Source of the DNA: Nomia melanderi
Taxonomy: Eukaryota > Arthropoda > Insecta > Hymenoptera > Halictidae
Length of the DNA stretch: 64,000 nucleotides
Direction of reading: 5' to 3'
Assembly: GCF_051020985.1 (NCBI RefSeq)
Contig: NC_134999.1
Location: 31,715,160-31,779,159, forward strand
Each line of letters begins with the position of its first letter. Within the stretch, counting starts at the first letter, position 1. Both the position numbers and the translations under genes were made by a program. Below, one piece after another: positions 37,535-50,491 of this stretch. The notes beneath the pieces are model-generated. The model was given only the letters and a program-made list of their open reading frames with translations. It did no database searches and was not told where the DNA came from.

Positions 37535-37804
37535 TTAATCCTTTGGCTACGCAGAATTTCGCGCCAACGCGTATTTCTAAGAAACTGTATTGAAACCATC
37601 GAAACACTGAATTGAACTAAACTAAACCAACCTAAAGTAATCACATTTATATGTTATCTAACTAACGGAAGATGTAATTATTGACTTGGAATTCACTTAC
37701 CTTAGATCTAAGCGAAGCTGCAATTATTGTGAATAATATTATACGGTACATTGAAACTAAATTTTTAAAGCGCCTTTAAGCGCCAACAGTCGCTAAGGGG
37801 TTGG
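37535..37804 (-). mobile_element. TTAA MITE, family B, inverted
   Basis: Read on the minus strand it aligns with 18618-18912: CCCCTTAGCGACTGTTGGCGC near the start, CTTCGCTTAGATCTAAG in the middle, TAGAAATACGCGTTGGCG near the end. The TTAA is intact at 37535-37538 and decayed at the other side (37801-37804). It lies 5 bases from the next element. A tempting signal-peptide-like exon at 37751-37701 is part of this element and was rejected. Confidence 0.75.
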
Positions 37805-37809
37805 TCCCT

Positions 37810-38051
37810 TTAACTCTTTGTACTTGGTAGGTGACTCTCAGTCACCACTCCATTTGACGCAGTAATATTATAAAATTTGATATTTAATGTTGAACTATGT
37901 ATAATCAATACGTGAAACATTGGAATAAAATAGCTTTATTCCTCAATATACTTGTGATTTCCGTTCGAGTTGGTCTCAGACAATATCGTCATTGTCTCGT
38001 AAAGAAATGTTAAATATTTCTAACGAGAAACTTCCGAGTGCAAAGAGTTAA
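37810..38051. mobile_element. TTAA MITE
   Basis: TTAA at 37810-37813 and 38048-38051 bound 242 bp. The ends are TTAACTCTTTGTACTTGG and, from the right, TTAACTCTTTGCACTCGG. The subterminal GGTGACTCTCAGTCACC is a near-perfect palindrome. Confidence 0.8.
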
Positions 38052-39290
38052 CACTAAAGAGCAAACTTATGGACATTTTCTACAATAGATGGAAAGTACC
38101 ATACCGATACAACTTTTACCAAACAACAGTCTACAGTTTCGCAAAATCATTCTGAGCGAATAACAAACTATTCGACACTGTCCGTCACTTTTCTCAGTGC
38201 AAGTTCGTAAACCCAAGTGTTTAAAGCTCATTCCGAAACTCGCTTGTCCAATTGTACTCGGCTCGCAGTCATTTTCGGTGAGGTACCTCGAAGAATCGGG
38301 GCCACGTAGTCTTCAGGAGGAGAAGTTTATGTCAGCGAAGAGTGGGCCGGAACGAAGATAATCTTTTATTAAAAATACGTCCCTTGGCCACTTTGTCCTT
38401 AATGCGAGAGTGCCACCTGTACTCCGGTAAGTGGTTATACCCGCCACTTAGGGCGCAGATTATCTTCTCGCCGTCGAACAACGTGCGGTAACGACGTTCG
38501 GGTGTCGATCCGTACGCGCGACGTCGCGTCTTTGCGCCCGAACGGTTTCGCCGCCGCGATTTAGCAGGGAACGTGTTCAAATTAATGACACCAGCCCGTG
38601 AAATCTCTGGCCCCACGGCCTGGGACCGAGAGCTTTCTCTTTCGCTTCAATTTTCGGCCAGTTCCTTCGACGATGCTCCCGAGTGCCGTGCAATTAGACC
38701 TCGTTTAGGGGTGTTTAGGGCTCCCTTATCGCGGCCATTACTGTTATTATCGACTTATTACGAGGCTGTCGCATCGCCACGCTCGACTGGTTGGGTGGCT
38801 CCGCTCGGGGAACCTTCGCGACGGCCATTGACAAGCTTTCAATGAATCTTAATGTTGTATTAATTGTCATAAATATTAATTCTGACGTCCATTCGGGGAA
38901 TTTATTTCTTATAAGATACCTCGAGCTTGCGAAACACGATAAAAATTGATTTCTTTGCGCTGAACATTGATTACTGAACGTTGAGCGGTATTAATCGAAT
39001 ATTTTGATTGAATTTTTTCATAGTTTTCAACGGAGAATAAAATAATTGAGAATGTTTAGTAACTTTTTTGTAGTTTGAATATTAACGGTCCATGGAAATG
39101 TTTTGTAAACGAAAAGAATGATACGTCGGAGACGAGAATAATAAGTGAAATGAAATGAAATAATTGAATATTCCAAGTGAATTAAAATCAATGAACGAAA
39201 TACGGTAAACGTTAAATCAAGAGGGACGTTATCATAAAATACGGGTTAATTGCGGAGGATAATTATATACTTTCTTTGAGCAAAGCAGCT
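38052..39290. other. GC island 38230-38840 with arms
   Basis: The left arm at 38050-38240 is A/C-rich and the right arm at 38870-39180 G/T-rich. The minus frame 38332-38616 is Arg-rich, uncalled. Confidence 0.5.
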
Positions 39291-41170
39291 ATATATCAGT
39301 TGAAGTGGGAATTAATGCACTGGCCACCAAAGATGAGCTCCACCCTTCAATTTCCAATGCGCCGCAAATATTCGCTCATACTTCGGCCTATCTCGTTGAT
39401 CTGAGAATCTGTCCGTTGCGACCGCGCATATATTCCCGTTACTCATTTTCACATTCATTTTTTAACATTACCGCCTCCGGCCTAGAAATCTCGAAACGAT
39501 CCTAACTGTTCATCACCGGGTAAAAGCATTACTGTCCACACGATCACAGATGAAAAATTACAAAGTCGCGGGGAGTAACCGGACGAAAAGGGAGAGTAAT
39601 TACAACGAGATTAATCATTCTTTCGCCGGTACACCGTGGTGTCGCTCTTAACGAGCACCGAATGGATCACCGTTATCCACATTCCTGGCCCAGTATCAGT
39701 TCAGGAGAACCCAATCTTTCGACTGTTTTCGATGTAAATGAAGAAAAATTCGTAGTCTACTTATAAACCTCTGGGCCATCATCTTTGTACCCTTGAAACT
39801 GCTAACTGCTTAGACAGGAGTTAATAAAACTATAAATCTTGCAAAATGTATACAACAAGCTGTAAAACTCTTTCAGTGCTCATTGCACAATTGATAAATC
39901 CAAAGAACGTTAAACTATTTTTCAGACTCTCGAAGAGCAAGTCATTCGACTTCAACCAATTCCTATCTAAGTAAAATCCTCATAAGCAGCAGCGAAGTTA
40001 AACGATCAAACTGTAGGTAGGAAAAACTAGACAAAGATTCTTCGAACAGAGATACTTAAACCATCATTCCACCGTCTGAAATACAGTTCCTCGAGCAGTG
40101 AATAGCCAAAAATTGGCTCCAACTTTCTCTCCGCAATCATCGTCGTATTCTCCTCGCGCACGGAAGGAAAACAGATTATTTAGCGCGAGGAGTCAGGTGC
40201 TCGAGTATCCACCTGTTAATCCGTTGGCCCACCTCGAAGCAGCGGTCCTCTAGCGGCGAAGCTGATCGCCCAGGCCGCAGAAGTCGCAGTGGGATCAGGA
40301 TTTCGGGTGCGAGAGCGTTTATCGCGGCACGGGGTTCGAGGGACCATGCAAATCCCGGGAATTCTCTGCTCCTCGTTTCGCCGGTATTGTTTGGCGAAGA
40401 AAGGGAAACGCGGCGGGTCCGCCGCGAAGCGTGGCCAAGGACAATGGTACCTGCCAGGATTGGCAATCGACAATGACGGGAGAAAAAGGCGGAGTGGCTA
40501 GCGGTGAATAGGGCGCTGGTGTTTTTCTTTCCGCCCGGGAAAGTCCTCCAAGATGAATGGGATCGTTAGTGCGCGGGGAAGCTGCGACGGAGTCAACGAT
40601 CGTGATCCGTTCCTGCGCCGGCATATTTTCGTAGGATCGCGGACCAAGGAATCCCCCGATCCCGTCAGAAAACGTGAAAGATCCCCGAGGCGCTGTTGTC
40701 GCTGACAAATTGTCTTCGCTTCGTCACTGGCCCCTTCGAGACTGGACCGACGCGTTCGATCTTTTTACCTCTCCAGAGACTCCGGCCACGCCGGCTGCTT
40801 CATTAGTCATCGAGAAAAGGAAGAGACTCGTTTCCGGGCCCCTCTGGTATTGTCTGATCCCTCACCTGTCGATCATCCGTACCCTCCGAGTATTTCTCGG
40901 CAAGTTTTACATAATTCGTCGGGAATTTTTGCCCGGGATTTATTGTTTCGGGACTTTGCCATAGCTGCGAGCGTGGAATTCGCCGTTCGAGAGAAATGGG
41001 GATGCACCTGCTAAATCTGCTGTGTACTTGGAACGGAGTGTTTTGTCGTTGAATTGCGGATCGTTTTTGGAATAAGTTCTGTACGCTTGTTTCTGAGATG
41101 TTGTGTTCGATGTGGAAGTTGTTATTTAAGATTATCGTCAATTTTTTGTACTAATATTTGATTTTTATGG
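39291..41170. other. Small island near 39500-39700 and GC island 40130-40940
   Basis: 39880-40130 is C/A-rich and 40960-41160 G/T-rich. The 129-codon minus frame at 40319-40708 reads smoothly but overlaps a 96-codon + frame and has no good acceptor, so neither is called. Confidence 0.5.
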
Positions 41171-42250
41171 TTAGACGTCGCAATTGGTGCCTTGACAAAC
41201 TTAACTGTCCCATAAATGCAATCTTACTTCACACTAGAACTACCAGATGAGTTGAAATGACGCATTCCTTGATTTTTTCTTTTGTGATTACTGAAAAAGT
41301 ACGAATACCTCTTTGAAAAATGACTAAACAAGCTGATCAAGTGATATCTAAACTGAAAGATAAGGGAATCGGAATCTTAATAAATTCACGCTTTTAGCTT
41401 GTATAAAAACATTTTAAATATATGATCAAATATAAGTGTAAGATCCATTTTTATCTGTAAAAGAATATTGAAAGAATTGTTCTAAGCAACGTTTTAAAAT
41501 AATTCCTTTAAGGAGTATTCTAAGTGAAATATTTAAGGTGTTCGAGTTAAGTGGGGCACTTTGTATGCACGCAATGCAGCGATTTAAGTATCGCTTAATA
41601 CGTTCGTACAAAAGGTACGTGCGACCCCACGCGGTGGGGTCAAGCTCCGGCACGAACGATTAGGTCGTTAAAGTACGCTTAGACCCGAAAATTTTTGCGG
41701 GGGTTGATATATTTTCTAGCGCAGTCGATCGGTGCCCGATAGTGCGCGTCCGTTTCAAGAACACGAAAATTACAGGGCGCCGTTATTTACTGCGTCGTAC
41801 GCTAATGTAATTTATATAATTTCCGTAATAAATTATCGGACGCAACTTATACTATTTGCATACCCGGTACCAACCAGCCGCAACAGCATCTGCCGTGTCT
41901 TCGTATTTTACGATCCCCAGTCAACTTTGTATCCAATGCTTTCACCGATGTGCACGAACGCGTTTGACAAAATTATGGGCCGATTAACTTGCCAAGATGT
42001 TTGTACAGGTCGCTGCGTCCGGTCGGACGGGGTTCGATTCCTGGGGGTATAATTATGGTTACCGATTGCTAATTGTACCGTAGTCCAGCTCAGAGAGACT
42101 CATGTTATACGTTTACAATTAGTTTGGCAGAAACACTTGTGTGTTTTCAGACGATTTATAGTCGAGCGTTACTTTCTTAAATGGAATTACGCGCTGACTA
42201 TTTGGAACGACAATCAGACTCATATTTCGGTATATTCGTCAATTCATTAA
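41171..42250. other. AT-rich stretch then moderate island 41560-42060
   Basis: CACTAGAACTACCAGATGAG at 41233 looks like the end of another insect MITE type, but no partner end was found. A T-loop-like GGTTCGATTCC at 42031-42041 is not part of a tRNA. Confidence 0.45.
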
Positions 42251-44862
42251 TTAAGTTATCCAGTTCATTTGAAAAATAATCAATTACTAGAAATTCTTTA
42301 CTATTCAATAATTGGTAACTCCAAATATATCATTTACTAATTCGATAAATTCCATATTAAAAGTATCATACTAAACATATCGCAATATCAACATATGAAC
42401 ATCCAAGCTCCAAGAAATCTAGTATTAAACATTCTTAAAATCATAATCCCACTAACGAAAACCCTACATCTCGCCGATACGAACATCGACCCCACAAACG
42501 CGGCGTTAACCATCGCAGACAGGAAAAAACGTGGAACACGCGAAAGCATCCGGTGCCAAGAAAGAGTGCCGAGCAAATTACCGCGCCTCTTGCGCTGGCT
42601 AATTCGCGCGATTAGCCGGGCTGCCCTGTCTAATTACGGCGCGTAAACAAACGTGGAGGTGCCAAAGATCCACGGAACGGCCGCGGGATCGCGTTCGTTG
42701 CACGCAGGGGTGCGCCTCGCCCCGACGCGTCGGGTGCACGCGAGCCGGCGGTGCTACGGTCGTCTAAACAGCCAGTTTAACCGCGAACGATCGGGCTAAG
42801 TGGTATGTAGGTTCTAGCTAATGAAGGATAATCTGTATCGAATTTTAGCGAGTCGCTTCTCGGATTCCCGCAAGGTAGCGCTGTACGAAAAGAGATTTCG
42901 AAACGAAGACGAGAATAATGGAAACCCCAGCCGAAAGAATGACCGAGGAAGCTGTCCACCGATGGAACACAGGGAACAATGGGAAGACAGCTAGCCGCGT
43001 GTTCCCAACGGTATATACACGATCCGCACACGTGTCCCGGGCCACGCGAGTTTCAGCGGCCGCAATCATTGTAGTTCTAGGGGTCCAGTGCCCAGCGGAC
43101 ACAGGCTTGTACGCTCGACCCTGCTCGGCCCGCGCCTGTAATTTTCACACCGTTCGCCAGTTGGGCTCGCAAATGTGCGAATGATAGCTCGACCGGGGGA
43201 GCTATCCGCCGAGATGATTGCACAAGATGGCAAGGCGCCGATCAGCTGAAGGGAGACCGGTCAACTGTCTTTCGCCGAACGAGGGTTACGAATGCGATTT
43301 CGGGGCCCCGGACTAAACGCGCCGTTTGCATACGGGGCCCTCTGGGCCTTAGGTACTTAGCGATCCACGCCGCTGCAATTTTGATACCCTTGTTAGCGGC
43401 GAGAGGGAGAGAGAGACGTTGGTAGAACGAGGTGTCTCTCATTCCCGTGTCCCTCGAAAATTCAGGGTTTCGCGGGCCAGTAATGCCTGGTCCCGGGCTG
43501 AAATCACTTTGCCCTGCAATCTCATTTAATACGGTCCCTTGCTCTCACGCGCTCGCCGAACGCGCAACCCCGGCCCGACCGGTGTATCGGCTGGCTAATG
43601 AACGCGGCGCGCACGACTCTGCGGCCGCCATTACCACGGCACCGACGCCGTGCGCGACCGCTTTATGATCGGCGGGAACACTCGGGGCAGTTTCTGCCGA
43701 ATGACAGCGTAATGGCTGATCAATTTTAATATCGCGTCGCCTTCAATCACGTAACACCTCGATGAATCCCCTCGATCACTGTGATCCCGAGCGGAATTGA
43801 TCAAGTCCTCGTGCCGCCGCCGCCGCCGCCGTTGGTTTCCTGGGCCGCGCGCGTCGGATCAAAGAACCGGAATCGTTTCGACATGCGGGAAAAAGCGTTC
43901 ATTAGCCGCGGCAGGTTCTTCGATTTGGCTCACGAGAGGCGGGAGATGCGTTCGCGCGAAACGGACAGGGGCTAATGCGGCGAACGCCGCGATTTCTGTT
44001 GGGAGCAGGTGGAGCCGAACACCACGGATGAATGTAATTTTGATACCCTCGTTGCTAAACATTCCTCGGGTATTCATCAGCTGCGCTCGATTCGGTGGGA
44101 ACCGGGAGTACGAATCCGGTAATGAATGGGCCGCGGGTCGGGAATTATTTCGGCCTCTCATTCCCGGCGATCTATTACGCGGCGGCCGCGTGTTGCGCGC
44201 CGTTATGGCGGCGATGTCGTTTAACGATCCCCGTGTCGCGACAAAGCGAGTCAGGTCGGAATATAAAGCGGCTTTTTATATTGATGGACGCACTAAAGTG
44301 TCCGGCGAGGGACGATCGAGCAACAGGAATTTGTAAACGGAGCATCGGTTTCATTGAAAGATCGGTTAATTTTATTTGAGTCCGCGTAACGACTAACCGG
44401 CGAGAAATATCGGGCGTAAAATGTTTTAAGTAAGTATTCCAGGTGAGGATCGAAGCTACCGCGTTCGCCGGGGAACGGTTTAACGCGAACGGACGGCGTA
44501 AGTACTTACCCGGGGAATAATTAATGTTTTCGCTTATTTGCAAGGTGTAATGGTTCTGCGTTGCAGATGGCGTTATCGTGCGTTGAATATGCATGCGAAG
44601 AACCGCAGGAGACAGTGATTGTTCATTGGAAGCTCTGATTTACTGAAGATTCATTATCACGGATTCGTTTACTTTTTCGTGACGCAGCTTCTGTTCTTAA
44701 TAACAAGGATCATTATGATGGAAACGTAATTGAAAAATTGCCTTTCCATAGTCCAAAAGTTCGAAATATTACCTTGAAATCAACAGTTAATAACTAAATT
44801 GAACAATTAGCGATTGAGTAAACCAATTTATATTACAATTCGCTGAAAATCTTCTAACCAAT
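42251..44862. other. Long GC-rich block 42460-44540
   Basis: This is the largest GC-rich block, probably several islands merged. The left arm is 42280-42470 (A/C-rich) and the right arm 44540-44720 (G/T-rich). Contains GA-rich GAGAGGGAGAGAGAGACG at 43400-43417, a GAGA-type motif. ORFs up to 179 codons (43797-44336) are overlapped on both strands. Confidence 0.5.
43813..43830 (+). repeat. (GCC)6 trinucleotide run
   Basis: Six perfect GCC units in a GC island. Arg or Pro homopolymers in overlapping ORFs (43781-43975, 43797-44336) come from this run and are not evidence of coding. Confidence 0.95.
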
Positions 44863-45056
44863 GAATTACATTGCTCGTTACAGTGACTATCTTAATCATA
44901 TTAATAAAATTAGCCAAAGAATACATTTCTCACGAGGTATTTCCTCGACATCCGATACATTACATAACTCATTACAGCCACTATTACTGTTCCACCGTAT
45001 AGTTAGCCAAAAAAATACATTTTTCACAAGGTATTTCTTCGACACCCAATACAGCA
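44863..45056 (+). repeat. Two-copy tandem duplication, 93-bp unit
   Basis: TAGCCAAAGAATACATTTCT at 44911 recurs at 45004 as TAGCCAAAAAAATACATTTTT, followed in both by AGGTATTTC.TCGACA. The preceding 40 bases also match at the same offset of 93. The divergence suggests an old event. Confidence 0.88.
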
Positions 45057-47840
45057 CTGAAGTTCCAGTAAAAAAGTATCACGAAACAGGTTGGTATGGG
45101 CCCCATTAACAAGGTATCCCTCGGAAGTCGTAAGGCCTCCGACTTTCTCAACTATCAGCATTTTTCCTGGCCCCTTTCCTACGCTTTTTACCCGTTCCCC
45201 CCTCGGTTGCATCCTTTCATCAACGTTGCACACGCGGCTCTCACGTGAATACACGCCGGTTAGCGATCCGGCAGGCTTTACAACCCGGCGACTGTCTGCC
45301 CCGGTGATTTAGGGCTCCCAGTCCATGAGAATTTGCGAGAAACAACGAGGTGTAAAGAACACCGGCTCTGCCCCACGAATCTTCGCGATACCCGGCCTGG
45401 ACACCGCGGCTTTAAGTACGGGTATCTGGAGGAGCGAGAGCCGGGCATAAACCAAGAAACTGCCTCCCATAACCGTGACTGACCATGTGCGTGCCTTTGA
45501 GTGCCTGCTCCGTTTTCCTCCGCTTGTCAGTCTTTTCGTCCACCGATGGACGAATTTTACGTTTATAGTGGCTGCGAGGTAACAGCGATACCGTCGACTT
45601 TGATGTAGCGAAAACATATAAAAGATTGCGCGAAGGAAAGCCAGTGAGTAAAATTTATTTTACGTATCTTTTAACAGTCCTTCAATCACTTAACGCTGCG
45701 TTTAATCAATGGTTGTTCGAGTTACGTGTGTTTCATTTCAGTGTTTAGCCGAGAATCAGTTTTGATGGAGTATTAGTCATTCGATGAATACAGATCGCAT
45801 TTACGACGCGATAGGCGTTAACGCGAAATGCTAAACGTATTAGAACTTGTGTACTTATAAATGTAAAGAGGTGCATGATATTAATAATTTCGTTTATTTG
45901 AATGAGTAAATTCATTTATTTAAGAGAGAGCCGAGCGAAGAATTGTTACGTTCAATTTTCGCGCAGAATAATATTCAGATCTCTATCTAAAGGAGGCAAC
46001 AGAGATAAATTGAACTTATTTGCAACGGGGTATTTTCGATCTGAGATCAGTTAATTAGAATTGTATCACAGTACAGCATTAACTTCGATTATTCATTCGG
46101 CATTAAATTATACGCGACTTCTTTGCATAATTTTTTCAGTATTAAGACCGCCTTCGGGGTTCGACAGTCTTACGAAATCGCAGTTTTCCAATTTGTACCC
46201 CATCGACAAGAAAATAATTCGCAACGATTTATTTCATTCGATTCGCCAAGGGAATGATCCAATTACTTCGATTGGCCATCAATCTCCCGTGAGTTGCGTA
46301 ACGGTTCTGTGACGTAATATCCCTCGGATCGGGTTCAGGGAAAAACGTCACGCGATTTTGTGACGAAGGACGCGGAACTGGAACCATTTCTTTGTCGGAA
46401 CGGATGCGGATTCGCGTGGATCGCGTCGTGGCTGACGGGCATCAAGACCGTTGAGGGTATTATAATAAAGATAGCTCCGGGCCAGAGAGTTACTTCCTTT
46501 TTCTCGAGGGGAACGATTACGAGCGACCATTGTGCGGTCGCGTGCGATAGTCACGCCATCTTCCGTGTGTCGACCGCCTCGGATCGTAATTTTCTAATTC
46601 GACCTATATAACAGCTGCCTATCCCTGAACCACTTCAACGAATCATCTTCCAGAGCCAATAGCACGTAGTGTTTATTTTATACAAGCAGAAAGGTGTGAA
46701 TATTCGAATAAAAGAATTCTTAAGCAATACAACCTCATTTTGTTGTTCAAACCGTTCCGTATCCGATTACCATACAATATAAAATATGAAAAATTTGAAA
46801 ATATAACGTAATAAAATATACATTTATAAGTTTTGCATATTTCATAAAAATTTGTAAATTTCAATGAGATTAATGTCTAGGATGAATATTTGATTTTCTT
46901 GATTTTGACGTTCGCTGTGGTTGATTTTTTTTAATAAAATAAGATTGACAGGGAGAACTATAGGATAGGTTTCGTGTCACAGGAAACGTATTTAGTATTA
47001 TCTTGAGTCATCAGCACACAGCTATTTGTATAATTGTCGTAATGTTACGTGAGCGGACCGCTCGTGTGTCCCCATTGCGAGTCACCATCTGTGCAGGCAT
47101 TGAAGTCTCCGCACCTAAAAGACGTTTTTAAAATCTAAGGACACGAACGCGGCGACGAAACTATTCCTTTATGATTCAGTCCTCGGCACAATAATGTAAT
47201 GATGTGCCGGTTAGCATAGAGACGGCATTGCATAGTAAATAATACTGTAGTTTAAGATACTCTTGCTTTTAGGCGGTTCTTGTGGCTATTATGCGCGGCA
47301 GATGTTCCTCATTACATTAGAGTTTAGAAGCTTTCAAAAATTCCTCTTTATACGGCACAATAAAGGGCTCGCCTATCTTTGAATGCAGAAATATTCGTGT
47401 GCGCAGAGCATAAATTTAGGAGACCTTATGTGCAGTTTAAGGACTATTACACAAAATAAAAATTCGAGTTTCTAAGATCGTATCTCAAATGTAATATATT
47501 CACCGCTTTTATTGAATCTCATCTGAAATAAGATAAACAAACTCTGTTCAATATATTTATTCTATAATTTCATAACCGTTATTTCATTCGTATTTATACA
47601 AAAATGATCAACTATGGAACCACACAAAATAAATATATAAATAGATATATGAATAAAATATCAATATGTCTTCGTAACCTATCGAAACTACTAATATAAG
47701 AAATAAAAATTGTGTTTCATTTAGAATTCTCAATACCTGTCAATGGAACTCTTCTACACAGAAATCTGATGTTCGACGAAACCTCATGGGAGCACGATGA
47801 AAATGGCGTTTGAGCAGCCTAGAATTGTGAAGCACACCCT
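45057..47840. other. GC islands 45100-45480 and 46250-46620, AT-rich elsewhere
   Basis: The 93-bp duplication forms the left arm of the first island. Right of the second island the + strand stays C/A-rich (46620-46680), an exception to the usual pattern. 46700-47830 is AT-rich with no structure seen. Confidence 0.5.
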
Positions 47841-50491
47841 TCAATAGCTGTCGCTGTCCATCGCAGAATTGTATATATTCTTATCGAGAGACGCGATCGG
47901 CGAGCGAGAAAAACGCGTCCCGGTTATAAAACAGTGTATCGCCCTTCCACGGCCGATCCTTTCGCTCGCTGGCGTAAAGTGCTCTGTTTTTGCCGGGCTT
48001 GGCAAATTTCTTCCAGTAAAATAAGAGATCCCGGAGCATTTATTGGCCGCCCGTACGGGCAACCGTGTCCTTTTTTTATTTTCCCCCGTGCGAGGAGCCG
48101 GCTACCGCTGGATCCCGACGAAATTGGACGGAATTTAGTGAGAACTCGACCCGTTTCGCGTCTCCTTTCCAGTGAAACGGAGCACTTGGAATTCATTTGG
48201 CCGCGCGAAATGAATTCCGAACGGCTCGATTCCGCTTTATGCCCGTCACACGTGAAATTACCGCGTCCCAATTAAAGCAAACAGACAGTTAGCCCTCTTA
48301 CCTAAATCTGCCAAGCGATACCAATCGACATGCAGCTGGCCCAAAGGGATCCCGTGGGCCCCGGGGCCCCGATTTTTATTGTTCGATAGTCTAGCGAGGC
48401 TTGTCAGCTTGTATCGAGGCACCGTGACACGTTCCCCACGCACGAATTTCTTGTTAGCGGTGGCTCAGTAGTTGTTACACACTCCAGGACCCTGATTTTC
48501 GCGGTCCACGGAAGGCAAAAGGGCTGTAAACTACGTTTTAACCGGTCGAGTATACTCGGCTCTGTAAAAAGTATGTTTCGTGTGTCTCGATTAATCTCTT
48601 CTTGGAAATTCCTGTTTCATTTTGTTGCGAGATCCGTTGGCCACTGCCAGCGAATAGTTGTATAAGCGAAGAATACTAATTAAATAACGAGCTTAAATGA
48701 AATAGGTTTGAATCAATTATGATTTGGAATATTTAGATGATAGTAGTAAATATAGACGTAGATGTTACGGATATTTTATTTGAACTGTATATAGTTAAAT
48801 AAAAATTATAGGTGCAGAAGTAATTTTAACGTGAATTATCTATTAAATATGGTGACCATTGATAAATTAAAATATGTTACAGTAGAAAGTTCACTGGCTG
48901 ATCATTGATAAGATAATTGTTTACAATAAATCCTGAGTATATAACAAGATTTACAAATAACTGCAATTTAATCTTGTGCTGCACACTGAAATGATTTATT
49001 CATTGTACGTCTGGAAGAAATTCGTCGGCGATTTATTTTTTGCAAGCGTCCAATAAAGCAGGAGGCACATCGCATTCAGACAAATCAGGGACCAGATTCT
49101 GAACGAAGGTGAAGAGAGGTTCCATCGACACCTGCGCTGTATCTTTAATTCATCGGGGCTTGCCCGCGAAATATGATGCACGTGGCGCACGTCAAATCGT
49201 CGATAGAAATCGATTGAAAGGCCGAAATGAGTTTTTTGTACAGATACCGATCGGTATTCGTCCTGGCCGACGCAGAAGAATGCATCATCGATTTAACCAT
49301 TCGTTTATTTAGCATTCGACTGGTCAACAGGAAGAATGATATTCATATTTCAGCTCATTAAAATTAATCGATAACGCTGGAAGCTTAAAGAACATTTTTA
49401 TTTCGATCGCGATACATATTCCGTGCTCATGTTCTGCATCAGTCGACTTTATCATTCGAAGAACATCGGGCAAACCAGAAAACGATAAAAGTGCATCTAC
49501 AAATACCTTCGTAGCTGCCAAAAATCAAACTTCATATGCAAATTTCATTCAAAAAATTCCAAAACTCCATTACTCTCCAACACCCCGCATCCTTCCCAAC
49601 AACAAAATTACTACAATTTCCAAATTCGATAATCCAAAAAATGAAAACCGACAGATTCTCAATAACAAACCTACCGCAGTACCTTCACGAAAATATCTCC
49701 GCAACTCCCAAGTTCAACTTCGATCCACTCGAAACCTCGTGGCCCCTAATAATCTGAAGAAGCGGAGAGAATCCGAATATCCTCGCAACGTTTAACCGAC
49801 CAGTTCTAAGCAGCCCGACCCGTTACCCCGAAATCCGGCCAGTAACCAGTTTCTGGATCACTTCTATTAGCCTGCTTAGCACGTAAACACGGATGATCTC
49901 GTTCGAGCTCGTCGACAACGGTCTCTCCTAACTGAATCGGGTGAAACCATCCTGAAGAGCGGCGGCGGCGCGCGGCCCTCGCTCGCCTGCCGGCCGAGTT
50001 GTCGGCAATTAGGCCGTTTCTCGGGAACATAATTAACGCCGGCGGGCGTTAATGAGGCCGCGGAGGTGTCGAACGCGGCCGTTCCGAGTTCTCCGCGCCG
50101 GTACGACAGAGATTCACCGACGTATACGCGGATCGTTCGAAAGGACAAGGGATCAGGGGCCCTATATTCGCCGCGTGGGGCGAATAATTGGCTTCTGGGC
50201 GTATCGAGAATTTATTCCCGCCGGATAAACGTTAATTCCTTGGTGAAACAACCGGGCCCCGGCCGTCCTTCCTTGTTCAGATGGATCGCCGGATCTCGGG
50301 GCATCGCGTGAGACCGCTCGAAAAAGCTAACGAGCATCCGATACGTTTATTCTCCGCTCCTGTCGGATAAAGCCCTCAGAGAGCTCGCCTGGTTAATTTA
50401 GTCAACGGCTTCGCGGCGCGGCTCCTAGCTCGCTCGTCGCGCGTAAATCGATCCGTATGTTCCACGGATGAGCTGTGGAACTGACTTGACC
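47841..50491. other. GC islands 47880-48500 and 49780-50470
   Basis: 48500-48700 is G/T-rich. 49500-49770 is extremely C/A-rich: 49561-49620 counts 23 C, 22 A, 14 T and 1 G. Opposite the second island, 50521-50580 counts 2 C, 13 G and 28 T. ORFs in both islands overlap on opposite strands. Confidence 0.65.
50032..50053. promoter_or_regulatory. Perfect 9-bp inverted repeat with homeodomain-like half sites
   Basis: ATTAACGCC and GGCGTTAAT are separated by GGCG. Each half carries an ATTA/TTAAT core as bound by homeodomain proteins. It lies in the GC island at 49.8-50.5 kb. A dimeric protein-binding site is an inference. Confidence 0.3.

Noticed and set aside
37701..37751. Minus-strand ATG plus hydrophobic 17-codon, signal-peptide-like exon ending at AAG|GTAAGTG
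   Set aside because: It lies inside the family B MITE; the homologous element at 18618-18912 contains the same sequence without the ATG and with a changed donor.
40319..40708. 129-codon minus frame with plausible composition
   Set aside because: Overlapped by an equally plausible + frame at 40674-40964 and lacking a good acceptor; balanced GC sequence reads like protein by chance.
41233..41260. CACTAGAACTACCA motif resembling another MITE terminus
   Set aside because: No matching inverted end and no intact TTAA nearby; at most a fragment.
42020..42050. T-loop-like GGTTCGATTCC suggesting a tRNA
   Set aside because: No paired acceptor stem, D-arm or anticodon arm could be placed around it.
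43797..44336. 179-codon + ORF
   Set aside because: GC-rich, begins next to the (GCC)6 run, and overlaps long frames on both strands.
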